Assembly: GCF_000620125.1 (NCBI RefSeq) | Contig: NZ_JHVL01000001.1 | Coordinates: 1 to 64,000 of the forward strand | Reading direction: 5' to 3' | DNA: 64,000 nt | From: Clostridiisalibacter paucivorans DSM 22131 | Lineage (GTDB): Bacteria > Bacillota > Clostridia > Tissierellales > Clostridiisalibacteraceae | Shown here: positions 53,056 through 62,970 of the stretch, one piece after another | How the letters are laid out: the number at the start of each line of letters is the position of its first letter | Position numbering within the stretch: position 1 is the stretch's first letter | Notes under the pieces: model-generated | The model's input: the letters and a program-made list of their open reading frames with translations, nothing else | Database searches by the model: none | What the model was told of the DNA's origin: nothing | Made by a program: the position numbers and the translations under genes

Positions 53056-54117
53056 TCACTGGAAATCTTTGGGGGCAAATCTATAGGATTCATTCAGCTG
53101 CTTGTTAAGATTATTTAATTTCTTGTCCAAATTTTGTTCCGTAACTCTATGTTTCCCTTCAACTATGGCATCTATTATATACTCATTAATCTGTTGTGAG
53201 TGATGGGAAATGTCTTTATAGTTTTCAAAATCAAATGTTATTTCCTTTACATCTTGAAAGTCATATATATTGATATTTTCATATCCTTTGGTTTTATCAA
53301 ATATATATCTTTTCATCTCAAGCTCATTATAAAAGAGTTGTGGGTCTGATTCATAAAAGAATCTATATCTCAATATGGAATATGGGGGGTAATATACAAA
53401 AAATTCTATATCATCGTTCTTATCTATTATAGGCAATAGATTTTCATCTATACTATCCTTTATATCTTGCAATTTAAATTCCTTAAAGGGGAAATTTTTA
53501 TCTGCTTTAAACTGTTTAAAAGATGAAATCACCTTATCCTCACCATAAGTGGCAACAGACTCCCAATTATTTAATGTCTCCAATGCCTTGGGTTTCAGTG
53601 CATTCTGAACAAATATACCCTTTAGCCCTGTCATCAATGTATCTTTATTTAATAGATATCTTATATCATTTACAGGGTTATTGTCATATAGATAATATGG
53701 AAAACTCCCATAATCGTTTCTAACCCTGTGGGCATCTCCCCTAAATGCTGAATACTCTAAACACCATATCACCCTTTTTACTTTACCCGTCTCTATTGCC
53801 TTGTTGGCTATGAGATACTGCTCCCTAGCAGATCCACCAGAGATAGATAGTTTCAATGTATTTCCTCCAAACTTTTGATCCACATAGGATGACATAAAAT
53901 TTTCAGTCATGGAGGTCCCTATAATTACTGTATCGTAATCATATGTCTTGGCGAGGGCAGGGTTTTGATACCTCTGCTCTTCAGAAAATACAGGCTGATA
54001 AAAACTGGCCTTTCTATAAAATTGTAATGGGTCTATTATATAATTTATAGCTACAATTCCCAATATAAAGCCAATGGTCAATATCAAAAAGCTATAAAAA
54101 AATCTTTTATATGTCAT
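53056..54117 (-). CDS. Membrane-anchored SGNH/AlgX-like protein, probable O-acyltransferase partner
   Basis: 353 residues. One N-terminal membrane helix (about 7-28), then an extracellular alpha/beta domain. IIGTSMTENF carries a GxS-type nucleophile motif (block I), LSISGGSAREQ a following block, and KDISHHSQQIN near residue 320 the DxxH dyad of SGNH hydrolases. Paired with an AlgI-type membrane transferase 10 bases upstream, it would complete acyl transfer to an extracellular polysaccharide, as AlgX/AlgJ or DltD do. The polymer modified is unknown; the wall polymer built by TagO/MnaA is a candidate (inference). Confidence 0.8.
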   Translation of the reverse strand: MTYKRFFYSFLILTIGFILGIVAINYIIDPLQFYRKASFYQPVFSEEQRYQNPALAKTYDYDTVIIGTSMTENFMSSYVDQKFGGNTLKLSISGGSAREQYLIANKAIETGKVKRVIWCLEYSAFRGDAHRVRNDYGSFPYYLYDNNPVNDIRYLLNKDTLMTGLKGIFVQNALKPKALETLNNWESVATYGEDKVISSFKQFKADKNFPFKEFKLQDIKDSIDENLLPIIDKNDDIEFFVYYPPYSILRYRFFYESDPQLFYNELEMKRYIFDKTKGYENINIYDFQDVKEITFDFENYKDISHHSQQINEYIIDAIVEGKHRVTEQNLDKKLNNLNKQLNESYRFAPKDFQ

Positions 54118-54127
54118 ATATTACACC

Positions 54128-55519
54128 TCAAAATTGAAAATATAAAAATTCGCTTATTTTATTAAGATTTAGTATACATATAGTAGATAAAAAGGTTATG
54201 AATATAAGCCATGCCCCTGTAGGTTTAAATCTTTTGGATATAGCCAAAGAATTTGGCATGGTATTCACTACTATATACAGTAATACCAGTATTAACAGTC
54301 CCACAATGCCTTGGGGCAAATAATATGTGGCATAAAATTTCAACCCATCCAATAGGAACATCTCTTTCAATATCTTAAAGGCATCACTAAATGTATTCGC
54401 CCTAAAAAATACCCATCCCACTGTTACACATATAAAGGTAATCACTCTAGAGATAAAAAGATTCATGCCCATATTGTTACTAAATTTCCTATAAATATGA
54501 TTTATGATAAGATATAGTCCATGGAGACCTCCCCATATCACAAAGGTCCATCCAGCACCATGCCATAGTCCTCCCAATAACATAGTTATAAATAGGTTTA
54601 TATATCTTCTTACCTCTCCCTTTCTATTTCCCCCCAATGGTATGTACACATAGTCCCTTAAAAATCTAGACAATGTCATATGCCATCTTCTCCAAAAGTC
54701 TATAATACTATTTGCCTTATATGGAGAATCAAAGTTCTTAGGTATATTTATATTGAATAATAGGCCCAATCCTATTGCCATATCAGAGTAACCAGAAAAG
54801 TCAAAATACAACTGCAATGTATAGGATATAGCAGCCGCCCATGATTCCAAAGTGGTAACACTAACTGCCACATCAAATGCAGGGCTTACCCATGCAGATA
54901 ATGTATCTGCTATAACGACCTTTTTAAATAACCCTATAAAAAATACCAACATCCCCTTGGAAAGATTGGAATAATTCAATCTATATGTATCAGATTTATA
55001 AAATTGAGGAATGATTTCCTTATGGTGTACTATGGGTCCTGCTATTAGCTGCGGGAAAAATGACACAAATAATATATAATTTAAGAAGTCATATTCCTGT
55101 GTTTCTTTTCTATAAGAATCTACCAAAAAAGATATCTGCTGAAAGGTAAAAAAGGATATTGCCAATGGCAATACTATATTTACAAAATTAAAATCTGTAG
55201 AAAAAAAGCTATTTATATTGTCTATAAAAAAGTTTATATACTTAAAATATCCCAATAAAATAAGATTTGTGGACACCCCTAAAAAAAGTAAATATCTTTT
55301 GGGATAATGTATTAGTATCCTACCCATAATATAGTTAAAAATTATACTAAAAATCAATAATGGAAGATATCTTATATTCCAATAGCTATAAAAAAATAGA
55401 GATGCCCCAATAAGCACCACCTTGGACAATGTAGACGATATATATCTTGATGACATATAATACCCCAATAAAGTTAATGGGACAAATAATAGTATGAATT
55501 CAAAGGAATTAAAAAGCAT
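54128..55519 (-). CDS. MBOAT-family O-acyltransferase (AlgI/DltB type)
   Basis: 463 residues with about 11 membrane helices. Key region HMTLSRFLRDYVYIPLGGNRKGE near residue 280 and the catalytic LLGGLWHGAGWTFVIWGGLHG around residue 315 (His in WHGAGW). It moves an acyl group, usually acetyl, across the membrane to an extracellular acceptor. ATG after GGAAGGAG. It is the first gene of the pair with the SGNH-like protein. Confidence 0.93.
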   Translation of the reverse strand: MLFNSFEFILLFVPLTLLGYYMSSRYISSTLSKVVLIGASLFFYSYWNIRYLPLLIFSIIFNYIMGRILIHYPKRYLLFLGVSTNLILLGYFKYINFFIDNINSFFSTDFNFVNIVLPLAISFFTFQQISFLVDSYRKETQEYDFLNYILFVSFFPQLIAGPIVHHKEIIPQFYKSDTYRLNYSNLSKGMLVFFIGLFKKVVIADTLSAWVSPAFDVAVSVTTLESWAAAISYTLQLYFDFSGYSDMAIGLGLLFNINIPKNFDSPYKANSIIDFWRRWHMTLSRFLRDYVYIPLGGNRKGEVRRYINLFITMLLGGLWHGAGWTFVIWGGLHGLYLIINHIYRKFSNNMGMNLFISRVITFICVTVGWVFFRANTFSDAFKILKEMFLLDGLKFYATYYLPQGIVGLLILVLLYIVVNTMPNSLAISKRFKPTGAWLIFITFLSTICILNLNKISEFLYFQF

Positions 55520-55539
55520 AAAAATCTCCTTCCATTATA

Positions 55540-55695
55540 TAGTTGGTAGTTCGTAGTCCGTAGTCCGTAGTTCGTAGTCCGTAGCTTGTAGTTGGTAGTA
55601 GAAATACAGTTATTAGTTAGTGGTTAGTAGTTCAATGATGAAATCCATAGGATTTCCACCGTCAACTACTAACTAATACCTACTAACTAATAACT
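55540..55695. repeat. Heptad hairpin element E11
   Basis: Left arm TTGGTAG, TTCGTAG, TCCGTAG units, a second small arm, core TTCAATGATGAAATCC, ATA, GGATTTCCACCGTC, right arm CTAACTA/ATACCTA units. A detached right-arm fragment at 55796-55818 carries the TAG stop of the AbgT gene. Confidence 0.8.
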
Positions 55696-55764
55696 TTTAT
55701 ATCCTTGTCAATAATCTGATTATTATATAATAATAACATAATTATATATGTTAGACAATTACAC

Positions 55765-55792
55765 AAAAAAGAGACGGCAAAAAACCGTCTCT
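55765..55792 (-). terminator. Terminator after the AbgT gene
   Basis: GAGACGG pairs with CCGTCTC around a 7-A loop; minus-strand T6 follows. A textbook intrinsic terminator. Confidence 0.9.
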
Positions 55793-55815
55793 CACAACTA
55801 CCTACTAACTAATAC

Positions 55816-57357
55816 CTATATATTAATATATGCCCCTGGTCCCAATGGCAAACCAAAGAAATACCAGATAGTCATTAACAATATCCATCCCAATAAAAAT
55901 ACCACTGAATATGGTAGCATTGTGGATATCAAGGTTCCAATTCCACTATTTTTATCATATCTCTTTGCAAAAACTACTATCATCGCAAAATAGTTCATAA
56001 GGGGAGTTATGATATTGGTGGTAGAATCTCCAATCCTATATGCCGCTTGGGTTAATTCTGGGCTAAGTCCCAATCTCATCATCATAGGTACAAAAACTGG
56101 CGCCATTATGGCCCATTTAGCCGATGCTGAACCCATGAACAAGTTTAGAAAGGCTGAAATAATTATAAACCCAAATATTAGGGGCAATCCTGTATATCCT
56201 ACGCTCTTTAGGACATCTGCTCCCTTTACCGATATTATAGTTCCTAATTTGGTGTATCCAAAATAGTTTACAAACTGTGCCGCAAAAAATGCCAATACTA
56301 GATATCCTCCCATACTCTGCATGGCCTCAGTCATACCTGCAACCAAATCATTACTGCTCTTTATCTTGCCCACAGTTTTACCATATGCATAACCAGGCAC
56401 TAAGAACAGTAACAGTATAAGGGGAATTAAACCATTGTTTAAGAAATGATTCAATGTCATTTTACCCGTATCTTCATCTAGGGTTCTAAATACTCCATTT
56501 TCAGGAATCATGAATAATGCAACAATAATTATAAAAATTAGAAGTGCGATCCCTGCATTTCTCAACCCTTTATTCTCTGTTTCCGTTATTTTATCTTGAT
56601 TTGGTACGTAATCCCCTGTATATGTTCCAAGATTTTTTTCTACTATCTTTTCTGTTACAAAGGTACCTAAAAAGACCAATAGGAATGTAGATGCTATCAT
56701 GAAATAGATATTGGCAGTTGCATTGATCTCGTAACCCATTCCTGAGCTCCTAAGTGCCTCATTTGTAATCCCTGCCAATAGCGGGTCCAATGTTCCAATT
56801 ATAAGATTGGCAGAAAATCCTGCCGATACACCTGCAAATGCCGCTGCCAGACCTGCAATGGGATGTCTCCCTGCCCCTGCAAACACTATGGCACCCAATG
56901 GAATTACTACCACATATCCTGCATCCGATGCAATATTGGACATGATACCAGCAAAAACTACTATGGCTGTCAGAAGTCTAGGATGTACACCAGTTAATAG
57001 TTTTTTCAATGACACACTGATTAACCCTGTCCACTCTGCAACTCCCACACCTAACATTGCCACCAATACTGTACCCAATGGTGCAAATCCTGTAAAATTC
57101 TCTGTTGCACTATTGAATATATAGCGCAATCCATCAAAATTAAGCAGAGAAACTGCATGAACTGTTATTTTTTCTCCTGCCTTTGCATCATAATAGGTAA
57201 CATTGATTCCTTTTGCCGCAACAATGCCTGAAATAATAATTATAGCAACACTCAATATAACAAAAATCATTGCGGGATGGGGTAATGCATTCCCTATTCT
57301 CTCAATGTTTTTAAGTATACCTTTATTATTCTGCTGTCTTCCTTTGCTGTTAAACAT
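55816..57357 (-). CDS. AbgT-family transporter
   Basis: 513 residues, about 11-13 helices. Opening NIERIGNALPHPAMIFVILS, then SDAGYVVVIPLGAIVFAGAGRHPIAG, and late GDSTTNIITPLMNYFAMIVVFA are AbgT landmarks. AbgT proteins import p-aminobenzoyl-glutamate or export sulfonamide-like antimetabolites; the substrate here is open (short peptides or aminobenzoyl compounds). The ATG at 57357 follows AAGGGAGGAG; the earlier ATG at 57393 has no site. It has its own promoter and terminator. Confidence 0.92.
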   Translation of the reverse strand: MFNSKGRQQNNKGILKNIERIGNALPHPAMIFVILSVAIIIISGIVAAKGINVTYYDAKAGEKITVHAVSLLNFDGLRYIFNSATENFTGFAPLGTVLVAMLGVGVAEWTGLISVSLKKLLTGVHPRLLTAIVVFAGIMSNIASDAGYVVVIPLGAIVFAGAGRHPIAGLAAAFAGVSAGFSANLIIGTLDPLLAGITNEALRSSGMGYEINATANIYFMIASTFLLVFLGTFVTEKIVEKNLGTYTGDYVPNQDKITETENKGLRNAGIALLIFIIIVALFMIPENGVFRTLDEDTGKMTLNHFLNNGLIPLILLLFLVPGYAYGKTVGKIKSSNDLVAGMTEAMQSMGGYLVLAFFAAQFVNYFGYTKLGTIISVKGADVLKSVGYTGLPLIFGFIIISAFLNLFMGSASAKWAIMAPVFVPMMMRLGLSPELTQAAYRIGDSTTNIITPLMNYFAMIVVFAKRYDKNSGIGTLISTMLPYSVVFLLGWILLMTIWYFFGLPLGPGAYINI

Positions 57358-57398
57358 AATCTCCTCCCTTTGCTGTAAATATTTCCGCACCAAATATT

Positions 57399-57427
57399 AT
57401 TATATAAAAAAGCTTTTATTAATACAA
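57399..57427 (-). promoter_or_regulatory. Promoter for the AbgT gene
   Basis: Minus-strand TTGTAT, 17-base spacer, TATAAT; about 35 bases before the AbgT ATG. Confidence 0.65.
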
Positions 57428-57470
57428 GTTAAGTAATTGAAACAAAGGGGTATTGTTTTTGGACATAAGA

Positions 57471-57499
57471 AAACCAGTTAGAAAAATCTAACTGGTTTT
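57471..57499 (-). terminator. Terminator after the S-layer gene
   Basis: AAAACCAGTTAGA pairs with TCTAACTGGTTTT around a 3-base loop, 13 bp perfect stem directly downstream of the S-layer stop. Confidence 0.9.
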
Positions 57500-57514
57500 C
57501 AATAAGAGACTTAA

Positions 57515-60500
57515 TTATTTAACTTCAAATTCTAATGCTTTATCGTTAGATACTTCTTCTCCATCTACTTCTTTATATAAAGCATCTTTTTCAATTGTTA
57601 TTATGTCGTCTTTTTGAATTTTTTCTTCAAATCTAACAGTAAAGCTTCTAGCTGCTGAATCTCCCTTAGTAGGTCCTTCTATTGCTTTTATTCCAAAAGG
57701 CTCTATACTAAATGTATTTGTTACATCATCTGCGAAGTAAACTCTTTCACTTACTGTAAATGTAACATAGTCAGCACGACTTTGTACTTCAAAGTCTATA
57801 TCAACATCCTCAAATGAACCACTTCCGCCTGTTGTTCCTTCTTTTACATCTTCTGCTTCATCATCAACAAGTCTTTCTATAACTCTAACATTTACACCAT
57901 CTTCTACTACGAAGTATACTGCATCATCTTTTCTAAAGTTAGAGTTTGACTTCTTAGTATCTTCTTCGTATGCTACAGTCTTACTGTTCATTCTATAGTC
58001 TTTTCCATCTACAGTAATAATCTGTCCGTCTTTATCAGTAATAACTCCAGTTTTATAATCAAAGTCACCTTTATCTTTGTTATAAAGCTTCAACGTTCCA
58101 TCGCTCTTGATTTCAGCAATGTATGGTCTTTCTTTTTCTAACTTACCATCAGATACTTTATCTACTTCCGCTTCTTCTACCTTGCCAGTTTCGTATGATA
58201 CATATTCAACATAGTCATCTCCACCTTTGCTCCACTTATCTACAACGTAGATAGCTTCTTCATCTGTAGAAGATGAAGCTCCTTTTCCAACGAATACAAG
58301 AGCGTCTATGTCAATATTATTACTTCGCTTTGTAAATACAAAGAATTCAAGTTCAGAATCATAATTGTCTTCAGCCATATCATCCCAATTAGCTACTCCG
58401 AAATCATCTGAATCAAAATCCAATGTATCCATATCTAATCCTTCTCCATCGATAATAGCTGCTTTATTATCTATTGAGAAGCTTTCATTTTCAGCACCAT
58501 CTTTTGATGTAGCTAAAATACTATCTTCGCCAAAATCTCTATCCTCTCTCATTTTCCAAGAATTATCTTTGTCTGCTACATAAAACTCATCTTCTGCTAT
58601 TTCACCATTATTGTTAAGTTTAAATTTAACAACCTCACCTGCTTTAATAGCGGATATTCTCTTTGTAGCATCTTTATCATTACCAAACTCATCTAATTCT
58701 AAAGGTTCTTCTAAGTTCTTATATTCTTCTACTTCATATAAGATTTCATCTCCATCTGACTCTTCAGTCAATGTAAAGATTCTAATCTTATCATTATCTG
58801 AATATGTTCTAGTAACTATACCATATTTAAATCCAGATGTAGCGTCTGCCTCTGTAGTTAAGAAAGCAATTCTTCCTGCTACGTCTAAATATGCTACTAC
58901 ATCTTCATCATCAGCATCTTCCATATCATCTTCCCAGTTACTATCTACATTCCATTGTTTAATATCTTCAAGACCGTCAATGCTATAATAAGATTGATAT
59001 TCTCTACCATCATTATCAAATCTTGTAGTTTTAATTTCTTTGCTTCCTATCTTCACTCTATCATCTTTTACTCTTCCTAATTCGCCTTCTACTACATTAT
59101 CATCAACTACCATTACTACCGCATAATCATCGCCATCATAGTCTTGCTTTTGTACATAGATTATATTTCCTTCATCTATGTCATCTACATCAACTTTATT
59201 TCCTAATGTATCAAAAGCAAATACACCATCATAATTTCCATCTTCCCCTAAGTCCAAGTCAAAGTTTTCATCTGTTTCGTTAATACCTTCTAGCAAGCCT
59301 TTATTATTATCAAGAACTAGCATCCATGGATATGCCTCGTCAGAACCCATTACTTCAGCATAAACTATCTTATTATTCTTAACAACAAATTTACCAACTT
59401 TTCCTACTACATCATCTATATCAGTATCAATTCCATCTCTTTTATCTACAGTTATTTCATCATACTGATTATCACTTGAATCGAATACATATACCACTGC
59501 ATCTTCATCAAATTTGTAGTCATCATCATGTCTAACTAAGCCTAATTCTGTTATTTCTCCATCTTTTCCAGTAACACCGTCTACATAATCAAAATATGCT
59601 TTATCATCTTTTTCTTCTTCAAGATAAATAACATTATCATTATCATCCATGTATAGTGTTACTTCTTCACCTATAAATCTTCTTGGATTTACAAAATCCT
59701 CAAAATCAAAGTCTTTAACTTCATTTTCTCTATAAGATGTGCTTACAGAATCCTCGTATGCGTCAACATCTTCTAAGAATTTAACAGTCATTTCATCTTC
59801 TTCTAATCCATCATCTACTAATTTATCTGCTACTATTCTAACATTTTCATATTTGCTTATGTCTAATTTTTCTTTTAATAATGTCGTATCTTCCTCTTTG
59901 TATTCAGCATTTTCACCAAAAGTATCTTGCTTAATTATTTCAGCATCTAATGTATTGTCTATCATTAATGCTACAGACCCTCTATCAGCAGATCCTGTTG
60001 TTGAAAATTTAACGCCTTTAGTTATACCTTTCTCTGCTGCTTTAGCAAAGAATTTATCTGGCCAGTTTCCTGCTATAAGATCGTCTTTGTATCCAAGGGC
60101 TCTTACTAACATAGTAACTGCTTCTGCATAAGTTACATTTTTAGTAGGTAAGAATTTACCACTTGGAGTTCCTTTAATTATGTTTTGTCCAGCAGCTACA
60201 TTAATGTATCCTGTTGACCATTTTCCTACCGGTACATCTGTAAAACTACTTGAACCTGCAGCTGCATTTGCAGCATTGTCCAATCCCAATGCCTTTACCA
60301 TTAATGTTGCAAATTGTTCTCTAGTTACATCTAATTCTGGATGGTATTCTCCATCCCCCATACCACTTACTATACTGAAAGCAGATAGTCTTTCTACTGC
60401 AGCTTTAATATCTTTATCTTCGATATTCTTCACAAGATCAGTATTTGGAGCTGCTGCGAAAGCCATTGAAAAGCTTCCTAGTACCATAGCAAGGGCAAGT

Positions 60501-60523
60501 ACTATTGATAATACTCTCTTCAT
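57515..60523 (-). CDS. Main S-layer protein with N-terminal SLH domains
   Basis: 1002 residues. Signal peptide MKRVLSIVLALAMVLGSFSM ending near AFA (residue 23). Three SLH domains span about 30-195 (VTREQFATLMVKALGL; FTDVPVGKWSTGYINVAAGQ; VTYAEAVTMLVRALGY). The remaining 800 residues are very acidic, with many Asp-Asp-Asn/Asp-Gly turns, suggesting calcium-bound beta domains. SLH domains bind a pyruvylated secondary wall polymer. Strong promoter, structured 138-base leader, perfect AAAGGAGG site and strong terminator point to very high expression, as expected for the array-forming protein. Confidence 0.92.
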   Translation of the reverse strand: MKRVLSIVLALAMVLGSFSMAFAAAPNTDLVKNIEDKDIKAAVERLSAFSIVSGMGDGEYHPELDVTREQFATLMVKALGLDNAANAAAGSSSFTDVPVGKWSTGYINVAAGQNIIKGTPSGKFLPTKNVTYAEAVTMLVRALGYKDDLIAGNWPDKFFAKAAEKGITKGVKFSTTGSADRGSVALMIDNTLDAEIIKQDTFGENAEYKEEDTTLLKEKLDISKYENVRIVADKLVDDGLEEDEMTVKFLEDVDAYEDSVSTSYRENEVKDFDFEDFVNPRRFIGEEVTLYMDDNDNVIYLEEEKDDKAYFDYVDGVTGKDGEITELGLVRHDDDYKFDEDAVVYVFDSSDNQYDEITVDKRDGIDTDIDDVVGKVGKFVVKNNKIVYAEVMGSDEAYPWMLVLDNNKGLLEGINETDENFDLDLGEDGNYDGVFAFDTLGNKVDVDDIDEGNIIYVQKQDYDGDDYAVVMVVDDNVVEGELGRVKDDRVKIGSKEIKTTRFDNDGREYQSYYSIDGLEDIKQWNVDSNWEDDMEDADDEDVVAYLDVAGRIAFLTTEADATSGFKYGIVTRTYSDNDKIRIFTLTEESDGDEILYEVEEYKNLEEPLELDEFGNDKDATKRISAIKAGEVVKFKLNNNGEIAEDEFYVADKDNSWKMREDRDFGEDSILATSKDGAENESFSIDNKAAIIDGEGLDMDTLDFDSDDFGVANWDDMAEDNYDSELEFFVFTKRSNNIDIDALVFVGKGASSSTDEEAIYVVDKWSKGGDDYVEYVSYETGKVEEAEVDKVSDGKLEKERPYIAEIKSDGTLKLYNKDKGDFDYKTGVITDKDGQIITVDGKDYRMNSKTVAYEEDTKKSNSNFRKDDAVYFVVEDGVNVRVIERLVDDEAEDVKEGTTGGSGSFEDVDIDFEVQSRADYVTFTVSERVYFADDVTNTFSIEPFGIKAIEGPTKGDSAARSFTVRFEEKIQKDDIITIEKDALYKEVDGEEVSNDKALEFEVK

Positions 60524-60661
60524 GTTTGAAGTCCTCCTTTATTTTTTGTTTTTTGCGAAGGAGCTATGTAGATTCCTGTCGCCAGACCGTAAACCCCTTC
60601 CGAAACCAGTCTGACCCAAAATTTTATAGAGCAGGTATAATATGATAAATCCTGCATTCTA
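60524..60661 (-). promoter_or_regulatory. Structured 5' leader of the S-layer gene
   Basis: About 138 bases. A hairpin closes with CAGAC/GTCTG (60583-60613). Its loop carries GAAGGGG (minus strand, 60600-60594), which can pair with CTCCTTC (60563-60557), a pseudoknot-like contact. The same CTCCTT can instead pair with the ribosome site AAGGAG at 60539-60534. The two pairings exclude each other. I cannot match it to a known riboswitch class. Confidence 0.55.
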
Positions 60662-60667
60662 TACCTA

Positions 60668-60696
60668 ATTATAACACCGCCCATATGACTCGTCAA
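60668..60696 (-). promoter_or_regulatory. Promoter of the S-layer gene
   Basis: Minus-strand TTGACG, 17-base spacer, TATAAT. Confidence 0.85.
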
Positions 60697-60829
60697 TGAG
60701 ACAACAGGCTTTGTAATGAAGATGTAATATTAAGCACATCCTCCGTTGTTACATTAGTCATTATATAATATCTAGACTGAGAATTCCATTACAGGAATAT
60801 TACATTTTATTTCAGTTTGATTATGTTGG

Positions 60830-62683
<1,854 letters not shown>

Positions 62684-62695
62684 CTATATTTTTAA

Positions 62696-62750
62696 CATAA
62701 AAAGAGGGGCGAAAAATATCGCCCCTCTTTGCGCGGGGCACTAAGTGCCC
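62696..62750 (-). promoter_or_regulatory. Attenuator-like leader of pyrG
   Basis: Terminator stem AAAGAGGGGCG/CGCCCCTCTTT (62701-62730) with T5. Just before it on the minus strand is stem GGGCACT/AGTGCCC (62736-62750). The GCCCC of that stem can also pair with the GGGGC of the terminator. No promoter is visible in the 62 bases between terminator and pyrG, so pyrG transcripts must read through. Confidence 0.72.
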
Positions 62751-62795
62751 TGTGTTTTATGTTCTGCTTTTTATTCTCTTTTTTACAACTACAAT

Positions 62796-62824
62796 AGTGT
62801 ATAATATCCTCCGTACTATGTCAA
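62796..62824 (-). promoter_or_regulatory. Promoter of pyrG
   Basis: Minus-strand TTGACA, 17-base spacer, TACACT; predicted start near 62789, giving about 60 bases of leader before the terminator stem. Confidence 0.65.
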
Positions 62825-62840
62825 GGTTTTTTTATTTGTA

Positions 62841-62970
62841 TTAGTTGGTAGCTTGTAGTCCGTAGTCCGTAGTTGGTAGTTCGTAGTCTTTGGTAGTTCG
62901 TAGTCTATGGTGGAAATCCTTTGGATTTCATCATTGAACTACTAACTAATTACTACCAACTACGGACTAT
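62841..62970. repeat. Heptad hairpin element E13
   Basis: Left arm TTGGTAG, TCCGTAG, TTCGTAG units, core in reverse orientation (TATGGTGGAAATCC, TTT, GGATTTCATCATTG), right arm CTAACTA and CCAACTACGGACTAT. The TAG stop of ctpA (62967-62969) is in it. Confidence 0.82.

Noticed and set aside
60524-60661. Cyclic-di-GMP or other known riboswitch in the S-layer leader
   Set aside because: None of the conserved blocks of c-di-GMP-I, c-di-GMP-II, ZTP, THF or SAM classes could be found; kept only as an unassigned structured leader.
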